Source: Parvibium lacunae (GTDB lineage Bacteria > Pseudomonadota > Gammaproteobacteria > Burkholderiales > Burkholderiaceae_D). Taken from it: a DNA stretch of 64,000 bases. Shown in pieces: positions 1-14,754 of this stretch; within the stretch, counting starts at the first letter, position 1, and each line of letters begins with the position of its first letter. The stretch spans positions 62,001-126,000 of the forward strand of contig NZ_QPGB01000005.1 in NCBI RefSeq assembly GCF_003335215.1, given 5' to 3'. The translations under genes were made by a program, and so were the position numbers. The notes beneath the pieces were generated by a model, which worked only from the letters and a program-made list of their open reading frames with translations, ran no database searches and was not told the DNA's origin.

Positions 1-882
<882 letters not shown>

Positions 883-1119
883 CGTCACCTTTAGGACTAA
901 ACCTGGCGAGGCTGCATCCAGCTGGGTGGCTCATGCGTATCACCTGATACCTGTGCTTTATTGCAAAAATTGCGAGAAACTGTTGCGTTTAGCGTGCAGC
1001 ATAGGTAGGCGATTACGATTAGACTGCGATTAGTTTGTGTATGGCCAGCGGGTGGGGCCATCGCAGCCGCTCAGCCCCGGATCGAATGAACCGGAGACTC
1101 ATTAAAGAAAGGAAACACC

Positions 1120-1623
1120 ATGCAGGTTTATTCAAGCTCAGGAAATCCAAGTAGTCCCGCGCGCCAGTCTTTTTGGCTGAAGTCAGCCCTGGCGATTGCC
1201 CTATTGGCGGGTGCAGTCAGCCCGACTTGGGCGCAATTCGCCAAAGCTGAAGATGCCGTCAAGTATCGCAAAGCCAGTTTTAGCTTGATGGCCCACCATT
1301 TCTCTCAAATCGGGGCGGTCGTCAAAGGCGAAAAACCCTTCAATGCCGCTGAAGTCGCGGCAAATGCCGCGTTGGTCGAGACCCTAGCCAAATTGCCTTG
1401 GAATGCTTTTCCCGCTGGCTCAGAGAGCGTTAGTGACAGCAAAGCCAAAGCAGAAATCTGGAAGGAAGCGGATAAGTTCAAAGCTGGAGCTGACAAGCTA
1501 CAGGCTGATGTTGCCAAGTTGAATGTCGCTGCGAAGAGCAGTGACCTCGCTGCGATCAAAACCGCCTTTGGCGCAGTAGGCCAAAGCTGCAAAACCTGTC
1601 ACGACAGCTACAAAAACAAGTAA
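1120..1623 (+). CDS. Cytochrome c' (periplasmic c-type cytochrome)
   Basis: The protein has 167 residues and an N-terminal hydrophobic segment (about residues 20-37, ending in AVSPTWA) that looks like a Sec signal peptide, so it should be periplasmic. The single haem-binding motif CKTCH lies at residues 157-161, ten residues from the C-terminus, which is the hallmark of the four-helix-bundle cytochrome c' family. The body is Lys/Ala-rich and helical. Family members bind NO and CO and are usually linked to nitric oxide tolerance. A strong Shine-Dalgarno sequence (AAAGGAAA) precedes the ATG, and a hairpin with a short T-tract follows the stop codon, so it is probably a single-gene unit. The physiological role here is inferred from the family only. 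Confidence 0.92.
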   Translation: MQVYSSSGNPSSPARQSFWLKSALAIALLAGAVSPTWAQFAKAEDAVKYRKASFSLMAHHFSQIGAVVKGEKPFNAAEVAANAALVETLAKLPWNAFPAGSESVSDSKAKAEIWKEADKFKAGADKLQADVAKLNVAAKSSDLAAIKTAFGAVGQSCKTCHDSYKNK

Positions 1624-1630
1624 TGTAGAG

Positions 1631-1658
1631 AGGGGGCAGGCGTCGTTTTGCCCCCTTT
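1631..1658 (+). terminator. Hairpin terminator after the cytochrome c' gene
   Basis: An 8-bp GC-rich stem (AGGGGGCA at 1631-1638 with TGCCCCCT at 1649-1656) with a 10-nt loop lies 8 bp after the stop codon and is followed by a short T-tract (TTT). It looks like an intrinsic terminator, though the T-tract is short. Confidence 0.6.
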
Positions 1659-1700
1659 ACACCTAACCGCCTAACGCTAATAAGCAACAATTGCCCCCAA

Positions 1701-2843
1701 CTAGGCGGGGTAGTATGCGCCCAAGGTCCTCAGGCCCTTTGCCCCAGTGACGGCAGGTAGATTGCCCGGCTGTTTTTCTTGATGACGCCACGCTAGCCAG
1801 GCAAACGCTAAGGCCTCCATGCTTTGCGCGGGAATGCCAAACTCGTCGGTGGTATGCCATGCCAAATGTGGCAGCGCTTTTGCCAGTTGGCGCATCAGAA
1901 CCGGATTTCTAGCACCACCACCACAGACTAAGACCAATTGACAGTGCGGGGCATGCCGTCGCAGATCCTGTGCAATCGACTGGACGGTCAACATCATCAA
2001 GGTTGCTTGTACATCTTGTGGCGCCGGCGGCGTTGCGCAGGCCAGGGCGATTTGCTCTTCCAGCCAGACCAAATTGAACAAATCGCGTCCGGTACTCTTC
2101 GGGGGTTGTTGGCTGAAGTAAGGCTCGTGCATCAACCATTCAAGCAACGCAGGAAGGTACTCCCCACTGGCGGCCCACTCGCCATCCAGGTCAAAGGGTT
2201 TGTTCTGGTGGTGCTGAATCCAGGTGTCGAGCAAAACATTGCCGGGGCCGCAATCAAAGCCAAGAATCGGGGCGTCAGGTTGCAACGCGGCAGCAGGCAA
2301 CAGGCTCAGATTGCTCATGCCGCCAATATTCAAAATCGCCCGCGTTTGCTCTGGATGCTGTAAGACGGCAGCGTGAAAGGCGGGGACTAAGGGTGCGCCC
2401 TGCCCACCTGCTGCGATATCGCGGCTACGGAACTCAGCAATCACGGGAATTCCAGTCAGTTCCGCCAACAGAGCGGGGTTGTTGAGTTGGATCGAGTAAC
2501 CTAACTCAGGCTGGTGACGAATGGTTTGCCCATGCACGCCGAGCGCCTCAATTTGCCCCGCAGTAATTCTGGTTTGCCGTAGCAAATCATTAACCACCCG
2601 CGTATACAGTTGTACCAGTTGGTTTGCCGCCAACTGACTACGTGCCAGTTCATTTTGTCCGTCAGGGATTTGTAGTGCCAATAATTCTTCGCGCAGGGCA
2701 CTCGGAAAGCTGGCGAAGGCATGGCCGAGAATCCTTGGGAAAGGCTGCGCATTGGGCTGATCTGCGGTAGAGAAATCGGCCAGAACGGCATCGACCCCAT
2801 CTAAACTGGTGCCCGACATGAGGCCGATAAAATAACGTGACAT
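1701..2843 (-). CDS. anmK: Anhydro-N-acetylmuramic acid kinase
   Basis: AnmK phosphorylates and opens 1,6-anhydro-N-acetylmuramic acid recovered from cell-wall turnover, giving MurNAc-6-phosphate for recycling. The 380-residue length fits the family. The N-terminus MSRYFIGLMSGTSLDGVDA carries the ATP-binding GTSLDGVD motif (residues 11-18). Other family blocks are visible: LGVHGQTIRH, NIGGMSNLS, GFDCGPGN and VCGGGARN. A GGGGAAAG Shine-Dalgarno sequence precedes the ATG. It lies downstream of an M23 envelope peptidase on the same strand with 129 bp between them, so both may serve peptidoglycan turnover. Confidence 0.95.
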   Translation of the reverse strand: MSRYFIGLMSGTSLDGVDAVLADFSTADQPNAQPFPRILGHAFASFPSALREELLALQIPDGQNELARSQLAANQLVQLYTRVVNDLLRQTRITAGQIEALGVHGQTIRHQPELGYSIQLNNPALLAELTGIPVIAEFRSRDIAAGGQGAPLVPAFHAAVLQHPEQTRAILNIGGMSNLSLLPAAALQPDAPILGFDCGPGNVLLDTWIQHHQNKPFDLDGEWAASGEYLPALLEWLMHEPYFSQQPPKSTGRDLFNLVWLEEQIALACATPPAPQDVQATLMMLTVQSIAQDLRRHAPHCQLVLVCGGGARNPVLMRQLAKALPHLAWHTTDEFGIPAQSMEALAFAWLAWRHQEKQPGNLPAVTGAKGLRTLGAYYPA

Positions 2844-2972
2844 GCTTTCCCCGATTAATTTTTATGAAAGGGATTGATTATGCTGCACTTGCAAAAAACA
2901 AGCGCGGACATAATTCACAATTTTTTATTATTCTTCACTTATCAGGGTTAAGCCCTGTTGGCATCATCGCCC

Positions 2973-4463
2973 TTATTCCAGCGCCACTAGGGTGGTTTGA
3001 TTGAGTAAGTTGAGTTGCTGTTGCTGGCCACGGGCTTGTTGTTGAAAGTTGAGCAGGCGCATGCCCAACAGCGGTTGCGCTTGTGGCAAGGCAATTGCCA
3101 GAGGGTTACGCGGCTCATCATTAACGCGGAACTCATAATGCAAGTGAGGCCCTGTCGCCCAACCGGTTTGGCCCACATAGCCAATCAGGTCACCCTGTCG
3201 CACTTTTGCGCCTTTGCGCAAACCCCGCGCAAAACTGTTCAAGTGCGCATAGACGGTGCTGTATTGACCGCCGTGCTTCAGGATCAGCACATTTCCGTAG
3301 CCACCTTTAACCCCCGCCGTCTCGACCACGCCATCTGCCACTGCCCGAATTGGGGTGCCAACAGGCGCCGCGTAGTCTACCCCTTTGTGGGCGCGCCAAG
3401 TTTGCAAAATAGGATGAAAGCGGGCGCTGGTAAAGCCAGAGGTAACCCGCGAAAATTCGAGCGGTGAACGTAAGAATTGGCGCTTTAATGAGCGTCCTTC
3501 GGCTGTGTAGTAAGCGCCGTGTGTGCCGGTTTGCCCACGCTCACCAGGTTCTGCAAACCAGAAAGCTTGGATTGTTTTGCCACCATTATTGAACTCCGCG
3601 GCAAGTATGCGGCCAGCACGGACGAAATCCCCTTGCTGGTAGAACGCTTCATACAAGACACGGAAATGATCGCCGCGCCGCAAATCTTTGTGAAAATCAA
3701 TTTCGCCAGAAAAGAGTTCTGCCAGTTGGGTCGCAATACCATCTGGGATGTTGGCGGCATCGGTTGCAGCAAACAATGAGCTACGAATATCGGCACGGCG
3801 CATTTCAACCCGACGTTCGTTTTGAATTTCGACCTCTTTCGCTTGCCACAAGTTACCCTGTCCCAAGCGCTCTATTTCCAGAAGCCGACTGGCTGCGCCC
3901 GCCCCTTCCTGCCGGGCATCGGCTGCCGCGGGGGTGTGGAAATAGCGCAGTTTTTGTAGGAGGCCGTTGCTATCCGTATGTGCCTGCACGCTGCGCCCGG
4001 GACGTAGCTGTAACAGATTGCGGGCAATCGTATCCCGCTTGATAAAGCTCTCCGCATCGGGGTCACGCACCCCCAAGCGCCACAATAAACTGGCCAGCGT
4101 GTCGCCGCGACGGATGGTTTCTTCTTGGATAAACGGGGTAGGACGACGCAGCGGATAGAGTGGCGTTAACTCTTCGGCGACGGCGAGCGGTGGCAGCGCT
4201 AACGGCAACGCAGCAACCTGGCTCGGTGGCAAGCCTATCAGCGGCTCATGTTCGGCTGGGGCCACGCTGTAAGCAGCGACAGCGCCGAACACTGGAATGG
4301 CAAATAAGAGCGCAAAAAATTGCACGCGACGATCCTGACGAAGTTGCCTCCAGTCCACGCGTTTCTCGTGTCCCAGCAGGGATGAAAATAAGGCGCGCAG
4401 GGCTGAGCCATTAAACACAAAATTCAATACAGGTAATCGCATAGGCTGAGGTAGAATCGCCAC
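2973..4463 (-). CDS. M23-family metallopeptidase, membrane-anchored peptidoglycan hydrolase
   Basis: This 496-residue protein has a cytoplasmic N-terminus with a hydrophobic anchor at about residues 49-67 (FFALLFAIPVFGAVAAYSV), then a LysM/OapA-like segment (EETIRRGDTLASLLWRLGV). The C-terminal lysostaphin-type M23 domain has both zinc motifs: HKGVDYAAP (HxxxD) and GPHLHYEFR (HxH). It is expected to cut peptide crosslinks in the periplasm. It is divergent from tyrS and upstream of anmK. The first in-frame start is GTG at 4463, and an ATG seven codons later (4442) is equally possible because neither has a clear ribosome-binding site. The substrate is inferred from the family. Confidence 0.9.
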   Translation of the reverse strand: MAILPQPMRLPVLNFVFNGSALRALFSSLLGHEKRVDWRQLRQDRRVQFFALLFAIPVFGAVAAYSVAPAEHEPLIGLPPSQVAALPLALPPLAVAEELTPLYPLRRPTPFIQEETIRRGDTLASLLWRLGVRDPDAESFIKRDTIARNLLQLRPGRSVQAHTDSNGLLQKLRYFHTPAAADARQEGAGAASRLLEIERLGQGNLWQAKEVEIQNERRVEMRRADIRSSLFAATDAANIPDGIATQLAELFSGEIDFHKDLRRGDHFRVLYEAFYQQGDFVRAGRILAAEFNNGGKTIQAFWFAEPGERGQTGTHGAYYTAEGRSLKRQFLRSPLEFSRVTSGFTSARFHPILQTWRAHKGVDYAAPVGTPIRAVADGVVETAGVKGGYGNVLILKHGGQYSTVYAHLNSFARGLRKGAKVRQGDLIGYVGQTGWATGPHLHYEFRVNDEPRNPLAIALPQAQPLLGMRLLNFQQQARGQQQQLNLLNQTTLVALE

Positions 4464-4550
4464 CTAATTGGTTTGCTTTCAATTTTTGACTGAATTGAAA
4501 CGCATGGCCAACCGAGGTCAATCAGCAGGTTCTTTGTTAGAAGTGGGCCG

Positions 4551-4559
4551 ATTATAGCA
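4551..4559 (-). promoter_or_regulatory. Extended -10 promoter element for the M23 peptidase gene
   Basis: Read on the minus strand this is TGCTATAAT, a consensus -10 hexamer with the TGn extension, about 90 bp upstream of the peptidase start codon. No good -35 hexamer lies at 16-18 bp, which is usual for extended -10 promoters. The divergent tyrS promoter was not resolved in the rest of this 268-bp gap. Confidence 0.5.
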
Positions 4560-4731
4560 AGTGAATTGCCCTATACCCTAACGCGAGACGGCCACGCCGA
4601 TTGTGCTTAAAGATGCAACAAATCGCCGAGCGCGAACTCGCGACGCTATTCATCCCACTTGATGACAGATCGCGCTGCGAAGACATGGTGCATGACAAGC
4701 GTTACTAACCGAACACACCGAACACGATTAC

Positions 4732-5967
4732 ATGACAAACTATAACGACAGCGCCGCTGAAAACTTAAGCGCATCGATTGCGCGTGCGCTCGCCATTACT
4801 AAACGAGGGTGTGAAGAGCTCTTGATTGAGGCCGAGTGGATTGCCAAACTCCAAAAATCAGAAAAAACCGGCCAGCCCCTCCGCATTAAGCTGGGCCTAG
4901 ACCCCACTGCACCGGATATTCACCTCGGGCATACGGTGGTGTTGAACAAGTTGCGTCAACTCCAAGACTTGGGGCATACCGTGATTTTCCTGATTGGCGA
5001 TTTCACTTCAATGATTGGTGATCCGTCAGGCCGCAACAGTACTCGCCCGCCGCTGACGCGTGAACAAATTGAGGCCAACGCCCTCACCTATGCGGCGCAG
5101 GCTAATAAAATCCTCGACCCCAGCAAAACCGAGTTGCGCTACAACTCCGAATGGTGCCGCCCGCTGGGGGCCGATGGCATGATTAAACTGGCTTCGCGCT
5201 ACACCGTGGCGCGCATGCTGGAACGAGATGACTTCACCAAGCGCTACCAAGGGGGGATTCCCATTTCTTTGCATGAGTTTTTGTATCCGCTCATGCAGGG
5301 TTACGACTCTGTGGCCTTGAAATCGGACTTGGAGCTGGGCGGAACCGACCAGAAGTTCAACTTGCTGGTGGGGCGCGAGCTGCAGAAACAAGAAGGGCAA
5401 GAGCCGCAGTGCATACTCACTATGCCCTTGCTAGTCGGGCTAGATGGCGTGGACAAAATGTCCAAATCCAAAAACAATTATGTCGGGATTAGCGAAGCGC
5501 CGAACGAGATGTTTGGCAAGCTGATGAGTATTTCCGATGAGTTGATGTGGACGTATTACGAGCTACTGTCATTCCGCTCGCTTGAGGAAATCGCCACCCT
5601 GAAGGCCGCATGTGCGAATGGCCGCAACCCGCGTGATGCGAAGGTGGCCTTGGCGCAGGAAATCATTGCGCGCTTCCATACCCAAGCCGCTGCCGAACAA
5701 GCGCTGGCTGATTTTGAAGCGCGTTCCATGGGGGGGATTCCAGATGATATCCCTGAGGTGCAACTTGCTGGCGCACCACTGGGGATTGCCCAAGTACTCA
5801 AGCAGGCAAACCTAGCCCCCTCCACCTCCGAAGCAAACCGAAATCTGGAGCAAGGTGGCGTCAAAGTGGATGGGCAGAAAGTCGAAGATAAAGGCCTGAA
5901 ACTAGAAGCGGGCACTTACGTCATACAAGTCGGCAAGCGCAAGTTCGCACGGGTTACGCTCAGTTAA
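4732..5967 (+). CDS. tyrS: Tyrosyl-tRNA synthetase
   Basis: TyrRS charges tRNA-Tyr. The 411-residue class I synthetase has the HIGH-like motif HLGH at residues 64-67, the KMSKS motif at 242-246, and a C-terminal S4-like RNA-binding domain ([21 protein letters not shown]). An N-terminal extension of about 30 residues precedes the catalytic domain, as in the proteobacterial TyrZ-type branch. No strong Shine-Dalgarno sequence precedes the ATG. dtd follows after 5 bp and a histidine phosphatase gene after that, so the three form one operon. A synthetase paired with a D-aminoacyl-tRNA deacylase is functionally sensible, since TyrRS can mischarge D-Tyr. Confidence 0.97.
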   Translation: MTNYNDSAAENLSASIARALAITKRGCEELLIEAEWIAKLQKSEKTGQPLRIKLGLDPTAPDIHLGHTVVLNKLRQLQDLGHTVIFLIGDFTSMIGDPSGRNSTRPPLTREQIEANALTYAAQANKILDPSKTELRYNSEWCRPLGADGMIKLASRYTVARMLERDDFTKRYQGGIPISLHEFLYPLMQGYDSVALKSDLELGGTDQKFNLLVGRELQKQEGQEPQCILTMPLLVGLDGVDKMSKSKNNYVGISEAPNEMFGKLMSISDELMWTYYELLSFRSLEEIATLKAACANGRNPRDAKVALAQEIIARFHTQAAAEQALADFEARSMGGIPDDIPEVQLAGAPLGIAQVLKQANLAPSTSEANRNLEQGGVKVDGQKVEDKGLKLEAGTYVIQVGKRKFARVTLS

Positions 5968-5972
5968 CCGCC

Positions 5973-6440
5973 ATGATTGCCTTATTGCAGCGAGTCAGCC
6001 GAGCCGCCGTAACTGTGCACGAGCAAGTGGTTGGTGAGATTCGCGCCGGCCTACTCGTATTGCTTTGCGCCGAACGCGGAGATACCGAGGCTGAAGCCGA
6101 CAAGCTCTTGCAACGCCTGCTGCGTTATCGGGTCTTTTCCGATGCGGCAGGGAAAATGAATTTGAGCGTACAGGATGTGGCGGGTGGGCTATTGCTGGTG
6201 CCCCAATTTACGCTCGCCGCTGATACGCGCAGCGGTACCCGCCCCAGTTTCACCCCCGCTGCACCACCTACAGAAGGAAAACGTTTGTTCGACTACGTTG
6301 TGGCGCAGGCACGGACGCACCATGCGCTGGTCCAAACCGGTGAGTTCGGCGCCGATATGCAAGTCAGTCTGGTGAATAACGGGCCGGTTACCTTTTGGCT
6401 GCGGCAAGCCCCTGCAGCAAAAACCGCGATGCAAGGCTAA
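5973..6440 (+). CDS. dtd: D-aminoacyl-tRNA deacylase
   Basis: DTD hydrolyses D-amino acids (and Gly-tRNA-Ala) off mischarged tRNAs. The 155 residues match the family length. The start [15 protein letters not shown] and the GPVTFWL motif that carries the cross-subunit Gly-cisPro are typical. The active-site loop reads PQFTLAAD, whereas many homologues have SQFTLAAD; the Gln-Phe-Thr core is kept, and I do not know how common the Pro is. The gene starts 5 bp after tyrS and ends 5 bp before the next gene, so translation is probably coupled. Confidence 0.95.
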   Translation: MIALLQRVSRAAVTVHEQVVGEIRAGLLVLLCAERGDTEAEADKLLQRLLRYRVFSDAAGKMNLSVQDVAGGLLLVPQFTLAADTRSGTRPSFTPAAPPTEGKRLFDYVVAQARTHHALVQTGEFGADMQVSLVNNGPVTFWLRQAPAAKTAMQG

Positions 6441-6445
6441 TTGCC

Positions 6446-7138
6446 ATGCTTGAGATTCTGCTGATTCGCCACGGCGAAACCGACTGGAATGTGGTGGGAC
6501 GGATTCAAGGGCATACCGACATCCCCCTGAATGCGCTAGGCCAGCGCCAGGCCGCTCAAGTTGCCTTGGCTTGCGCGGCCACGCCACTCGCGACGATCTA
6601 CAGTAGTGACTTACAACGCGCGCAGCAAACGGCGCAGGCGATTGCGGATGCTCAGCAGCTGTCCGTCACGTTATCGCCTTTGCTACGCGAGCGCTGCTAC
6701 GGTTGCTTTGAGGGTTTAACACCGGATGAAATCGAGCTGAGCTACCCGGATGCCTACACCTTATGGCAAACCCGTGACCCCGCTTATGTCATCCCTCAGG
6801 GTGAAAGCCTGCAAACCTTTTATGCACGGGTAATCACCGCTTTTTCAACGTGGGTAGCGCAGGCCGCACAGGGTTATCCGGAACAACGGGTGGCGCTGGT
6901 GGCCCACGGCGGCGTACTGGATTGTGTGTACCGCTACATGACCGGCATGGGGCTGGGTCAACCGCGTTCGTTTACTTTGCATAATGCGGCCCTCAATCGG
7001 GTGCAATTCGATGCAGCCGCCAATCGCTATGCCATTCTAGAGTGGGGTAACTGCTCACATCTTCAGGTGCTACAAGCCCCGGCACGGGATGAAATGAGTG
7101 AGCCACAGGCTTGTCCGGTCGACAAGCGCTTGCTTTGA
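6446..7138 (+). CDS. Histidine phosphatase family protein (phosphoglycerate mutase-like)
   Basis: A 230-residue branch-2 histidine phosphatase. The catalytic RHG motif is in LLIRHGETDWN near the N-terminus, and the second-half histidine is in VALVAHGGVLDC. The start is placed at ATG 6446 because the RHG motif always lies within the first 10-15 residues of this family; a longer frame runs back into dtd without family support. It is third in the tyrS-dtd operon. Members include GpmB-like and CobC-like phosphatases, and sequence alone does not fix the substrate. Confidence 0.9.
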   Translation: MLEILLIRHGETDWNVVGRIQGHTDIPLNALGQRQAAQVALACAATPLATIYSSDLQRAQQTAQAIADAQQLSVTLSPLLRERCYGCFEGLTPDEIELSYPDAYTLWQTRDPAYVIPQGESLQTFYARVITAFSTWVAQAAQGYPEQRVALVAHGGVLDCVYRYMTGMGLGQPRSFTLHNAALNRVQFDAAANRYAILEWGNCSHLQVLQAPARDEMSEPQACPVDKRLL

Positions 7139-7202
7139 TAACGATTCACTAAGGCGGCCCGCGTTGCGGTTGCTCTAGGGCGCAAGCTCGCGTAAACTTC
7201 AT

Positions 7203-7302
7203 CCTGTTGCGTGACTGGCGAAAGGGCCAACTCTCCACGAGAGTCGGGCTGGATGGAAGACCATCAGGGAGCGCAGCGTCACATATGCCGTTCGCCTGGG
7301 CT
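7203..7302 (+). promoter_or_regulatory. ZTP riboswitch (pfl motif) upstream of glyA
   Basis: The RNA has the conserved blocks of the ZTP/ZMP-sensing pfl class in order: GTGACTGGCG at 7211-7220, a variable hairpin with perfect ACTCTC/GAGAGT arms at 7230-7244, CCATCAGGGAGCG at 7261-7273, and the 3' block CCG...CGCCTGGGC at 7288-7301. GTGAC (7211-7215) can pair with GTCAC (7278-7282) to form P1. The class senses the purine intermediate ZTP, which builds up when 10-formyl-THF is short, and it is known upstream of one-carbon genes including glyA. It lies about 80 nt before the glyA start. No clear intrinsic terminator was resolved in the expression platform. Confidence 0.85.
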
Positions 7303-7384
7303 GCCCCTTAATCCTTCACCTTTTAGTGTTTTAATCGGTTTCGGATTTATCTTGCCCAATTTAATTTCTACACAAGGAATCGTT

Positions 7385-8644
7385 ATGTTTGAACGTAGCG
7401 CCTATGCTTTAAGTCAAATCGACCCCGAAATTCAAGCCGTGCTGAATCAAGAAAATCAGCGCCAAGAAGAACATATTGAACTGATTGCCTCTGAAAACTA
7501 CACCAGCCCAGCGGTGATGGCAGCACAAGGTTCGCAACTTACCAATAAATACGCCGAAGGCTATCCCGGTAAGCGCTACTACGGTGGCTGCGAGTATGTG
7601 GATGTAGCTGAGCAATTGGCGATTGATCGCCTGAAAAAACTCTTTGGTGCCGACGTGCATGGCTATGCCGCTAACGTACAACCCAATTCCGGTTCGCAAG
7701 CGAATCAGGGCGTCTTCATGGCCGTGCTGAAACCCGGCGATACCATCATGGGTATGAGCTTGGCCGAAGGGGGTCACTTAACCCACGGTATGGCACTCAA
7801 TATGTCCGGCAAGTGGTTCAATGTGGTGTCTTATGGCTTGAACGAAAAAGAAGAAATCGACTACGAACGCATGGAAGCTTTGGCACGTGAGCACAAGCCC
7901 AAGCTGATTATTGCGGGTGCGTCTGCTTACGCCTTGCGGATTGATTTCGCCCGCTTTGCGGCGATTGCGAAAGAAGTCGGCGCCTATTTTATGGTGGACA
8001 TGGCTCACTACGCAGGCTTGATTGCAGCGGGTGTATACCCCAGCCCCATTCCTCATGCGGACTTTGTGACGTCCACGACTCACAAGACCCTGCGCGGCCC
8101 CCGTGGTGGGATTATCTTGATGAAAGCCGAGCACGAAAAAGCGGTTAACTCAGCCATTTTCCCCGGCCTGCAAGGTGGTCCTTTGATGCACGTGATCGCG
8201 GGTAAGGCCGTTGCTTTCAAAGAGGCGCTCTCACCCGAATTCAAAGCTTACCAGCAGCAAGTTGTTAAGAATGCGGCGGTATTGGCTGAGACCTTGGTTA
8301 AACGTGGCCTACGGATTGTGTCTGGCCGCACCGAGAGCCATGTGATGCTGGTGGACCTACGTGCCAAAGGTATTACGGGTAAAGAAGCGGAAGCCGTATT
8401 GGGTCAAGCACACATTACCGTCAATAAAAACTCGATTCCGAACGATCCTGAAAAACCTTTCGTGACGAGCGGTATTCGCGTGGGTTCGCCTGCGATGACC
8501 ACACGCGGCTTCAAGGAAAAAGAAGCGGAATTGGTAGGTAGCCTGATTGCGGACGTGCTCGAAAATCCGCATGATGCGGCAACGATTGCGCGTGTGAAAG
8601 CGCAAGTTGCTGAGCTGACTAAAGCCTTCCCTGTGTATTTCTAA
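7385..8644 (+). CDS. glyA: Serine hydroxymethyltransferase
   Basis: GlyA converts serine and THF into glycine and 5,10-methylene-THF, the main one-carbon source. The protein has 419 residues from ATG 7385. The PLP-binding motif [14 protein letters not shown] places the Schiff-base lysine at residue 234. The family N-terminus ([21 protein letters not shown]) and [11 protein letters not shown] block are present. An ACAAGGAA-type ribosome site precedes this ATG. A longer open frame to 7211 would be translated from inside the riboswitch and is rejected. nrdR follows 30 bp downstream, the common glyA-nrdR arrangement. Confidence 0.97.
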   Translation: MFERSAYALSQIDPEIQAVLNQENQRQEEHIELIASENYTSPAVMAAQGSQLTNKYAEGYPGKRYYGGCEYVDVAEQLAIDRLKKLFGADVHGYAANVQPNSGSQANQGVFMAVLKPGDTIMGMSLAEGGHLTHGMALNMSGKWFNVVSYGLNEKEEIDYERMEALAREHKPKLIIAGASAYALRIDFARFAAIAKEVGAYFMVDMAHYAGLIAAGVYPSPIPHADFVTSTTHKTLRGPRGGIILMKAEHEKAVNSAIFPGLQGGPLMHVIAGKAVAFKEALSPEFKAYQQQVVKNAAVLAETLVKRGLRIVSGRTESHVMLVDLRAKGITGKEAEAVLGQAHITVNKNSIPNDPEKPFVTSGIRVGSPAMTTRGFKEKEAELVGSLIADVLENPHDAATIARVKAQVAELTKAFPVYF

Positions 8645-8674
8645 TTTTTCATACACTGGTCATTCATTCATCCT

Positions 8675-9145
8675 ATGCGCTGTCCTTTCTGTGGTCATGC
8701 TGATACCCAAGTACTCGACACCCGTGTGTCGGACGAGGGTGATGTCATCCGCAGAAGGCGGCGCTGCGGCGACTGTGATCGCCGCTTTACCACGTATGAA
8801 CGCATCGACTTGCAGTTTCCAGCCGTAGTAAAGAAGAATGGTAGTCGCGTCGACTACGAGCGCAGTAAGCTATTGGCTAGTTTTCGCTTAGCGTTGCGCA
8901 AGCGTCCCGTTACCGCAGAAGCCGTTGACCATGCCGTCCAGCGCATTGAAGAAAAACTAATCGCGAGTCCTGAGCGAGAAATTTCCTCTGATCGAATTGG
9001 GGAATTGGTGATGCGTGAACTGAAAAAAATCGACAAAGTTGCGTATGTTCGGTTCGCTTCAGTTTATCGTAGCTTTGAGGATTTGAGCGAGTTTGCAGAT
9101 GCCATCGACGAAGTGCAGCGGGTTTCCACGCGTAGAAGCAAATAA
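8675..9145 (+). CDS. nrdR: Transcriptional repressor NrdR
   Basis: NrdR is the nucleotide-sensing repressor of ribonucleotide reductase operons. The 156-residue protein has the N-terminal zinc ribbon, with cysteine pairs in MRCPFCGH and [11 protein letters not shown], followed by the ATP-cone domain starting at about residue 50 ([20 protein letters not shown]). It is co-directional with glyA and probably shares the ZTP-controlled transcript. Transcription should stop at the bidirectional hairpin 65 bp downstream, which also ends the oppositely transcribed rRNA operon. Confidence 0.96.
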   Translation: MRCPFCGHADTQVLDTRVSDEGDVIRRRRRCGDCDRRFTTYERIDLQFPAVVKKNGSRVDYERSKLLASFRLALRKRPVTAEAVDHAVQRIEEKLIASPEREISSDRIGELVMRELKKIDKVAYVRFASVYRSFEDLSEFADAIDEVQRVSTRRSK

Positions 9146-9209
9146 ATTGGCGTTCTCGCCTGTTTGTCATTGGTTAGCTACACGCTCCACGCTCTAAGCC
9201 TAGAAAAGC

Positions 9210-9241
9210 AAAAACCCATCCTCTGGTGAGGATGGGTTTTT
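9210..9241. terminator. Bidirectional terminator between nrdR and rRNA operon A
   Basis: A perfect 14-bp stem (AAAAACCCATCCTC at 9210-9223 with its complement at 9228-9241) has a 4-nt loop. Flanking A- and T-tracts make it work both ways: for nrdR (+) and for the rRNA operon (-), whose 5S gene ends 8 bp away. The same hairpin recurs at 14799-14830. It marks the left edge of the 5.48-kb repeat. Confidence 0.9.
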
Positions 9242-9248
9242 ATATAGG

Positions 9249-9364
9249 AGCCTGACGATGTCCTACTCTCACGAGCGATCTGCTCACTACCATCGGCGCT
9301 AAAGCGTTTCACGGTCCTGTTCGGGATGGGAAGGGGTGGTACCACTTTGCTATGGTCGTCAGGC
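9249..9364 (-). rRNA. rrf: 5S ribosomal RNA, operon A
   Basis: The minus-strand RNA begins GCCTGACGACC and ends with the complementary CGTCAGGC, forming the terminal helix. Internal landmarks CCCATCCCGAACAGGACCGTGAAACG and CGCCGATGGTAGTG are characteristic of 5S rRNA. The length is about 116 nt; ends are accurate to a few nucleotides. Confidence 0.95.
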
Positions 9365-9489
9365 ATAACTTGTTGAATGGTTGCGATGGGCTGCGACCAT
9401 TCCAATTTGAAGAAGTAAGTGAATAAGTTGGATTTGACCTAAAAATTGTGTTTGTATCGAAACACACTACGCTTATCCCAAAATTATAG

Positions 9490-12362
<2,873 letters not shown>

Positions 12363-12550
12363 ATCCTATAATTTTGGGCACTCATAAGAGTGTCTAAAAC
12401 ATAGCAAGTGTAGCGTGTTCATTTTTGCCGTAATCCAATTCACTTTGAGAACATGGATTAATTTGGTTGATACAATCACAACCCGTGGTCAAATCATTGA
12501 TCAAATATAAAAAGTTGATAACAACATTGACTCACTTTACTTCTTCAAAT

Positions 12551-12562
12551 TGTTAAAGAACA
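12551..12562 (-). promoter_or_regulatory. boxA antitermination site before 23S, operon A
   Basis: The minus strand reads TGTTCTTTAACA, matching the rRNA boxA element that NusB/NusE bind to protect rRNA transcription from premature termination. It lies in the tRNA-Ala to 23S spacer. The rest of the spacer (12379-12618) holds no gene. Confidence 0.75.
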
Positions 12563-12618
12563 AACAGCCTTTGGGTAAAACCCAAACGCAAACACCTTCA
12601 TGCTTGCGTTTGAATTCT

Positions 12619-12694
12619 TGGTGGAGGATGACGGGATCGAACCGACGACCCCCTGCTTGCAAAGCAGGTGCTCTCCCAGCTGAGCTAATCCCCC
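12619..12694 (-). tRNA. tRNA-Ala (anticodon TGC), operon A
   Basis: A 76-nt cloverleaf on the minus strand from GGGGGATTAGCTCAG to CATCCTCCACCA, with CCA encoded. The anticodon loop is TTTGCAA between CCTGC and GCAGG, giving anticodon TGC. The T-loop GGTTCGATCC is normal. Confidence 0.97.
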
Positions 12695-12802
12695 AATAAA
12701 CTCTGCAATACCACTTTTATGATGACGCTCGTGGGTTACGCCACTTTCGCATCATTGATTGCTCGTTTCTTTGGTGCACGCATCGAACACCAAACTGATG
12801 TT

Positions 12803-12879
<77 letters not shown>

Positions 12880-12995
12880 TCACCGAGTGAAGGCTTCGGG
12901 CAATCAGTGAGAGAATGAATTCTCACGTCTCACTCGACATGCCTCACACATAAAAACTAACCGATAAGCGTGAGCGCTTAAACTTTCGCTTACTC

Positions 12996-14519
<1,524 letters not shown>

Positions 14520-14676
14520 AATCTCTTCAAAATATGAACCTGCGCATATTTCCATATGCAGCACGTTCGCATCGCTCACTCAAAGTAAGAATTAACTTCT
14601 CTTCGTGAGCATTTGGGTGGCCATCTCTGACCTTTCGCTACTCGCCCAAACGCCCACACTTATCGGCTGTTTATAC

Positions 14677-14688
14677 TGTTAAAGAACA
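14677..14688 (-). promoter_or_regulatory. boxA antitermination site in 16S leader, operon A
   Basis: TGTTCTTTAACA on the minus strand lies about 160 nt upstream of the 16S 5' end and is followed by a GTGTGGGCG stretch, as in enterobacterial rRNA leaders. Identity between the two operons ends one base beyond this site. Confidence 0.8.
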
Positions 14689-14724
14689 TCTGACTTTCAT
14701 CAGTTGGCGCACTCGCCGAAATAC

Positions 14725-14754
14725 ATAATATCTACCACTTACTTTACTGGGCAA
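14725..14754 (-). promoter_or_regulatory. Candidate promoter for rRNA operon A
   Basis: In the only unique DNA between the two operons (14690-14798) the best minus-strand match is TTGCCC (14749-14754), an 18-bp spacer and TATTAT (14725-14730). This is clearly weaker than the TTGACA/CATAAT promoter of the other operon. It is a prediction by eye only. Confidence 0.4.

Noticed and set aside
7211-7384. A longer glyA start (GTG at 7211)
   Set aside because: The added 58 residues would be translated from the conserved ZTP riboswitch, and the family N-terminus begins at ATG 7385 with a good ribosome site.
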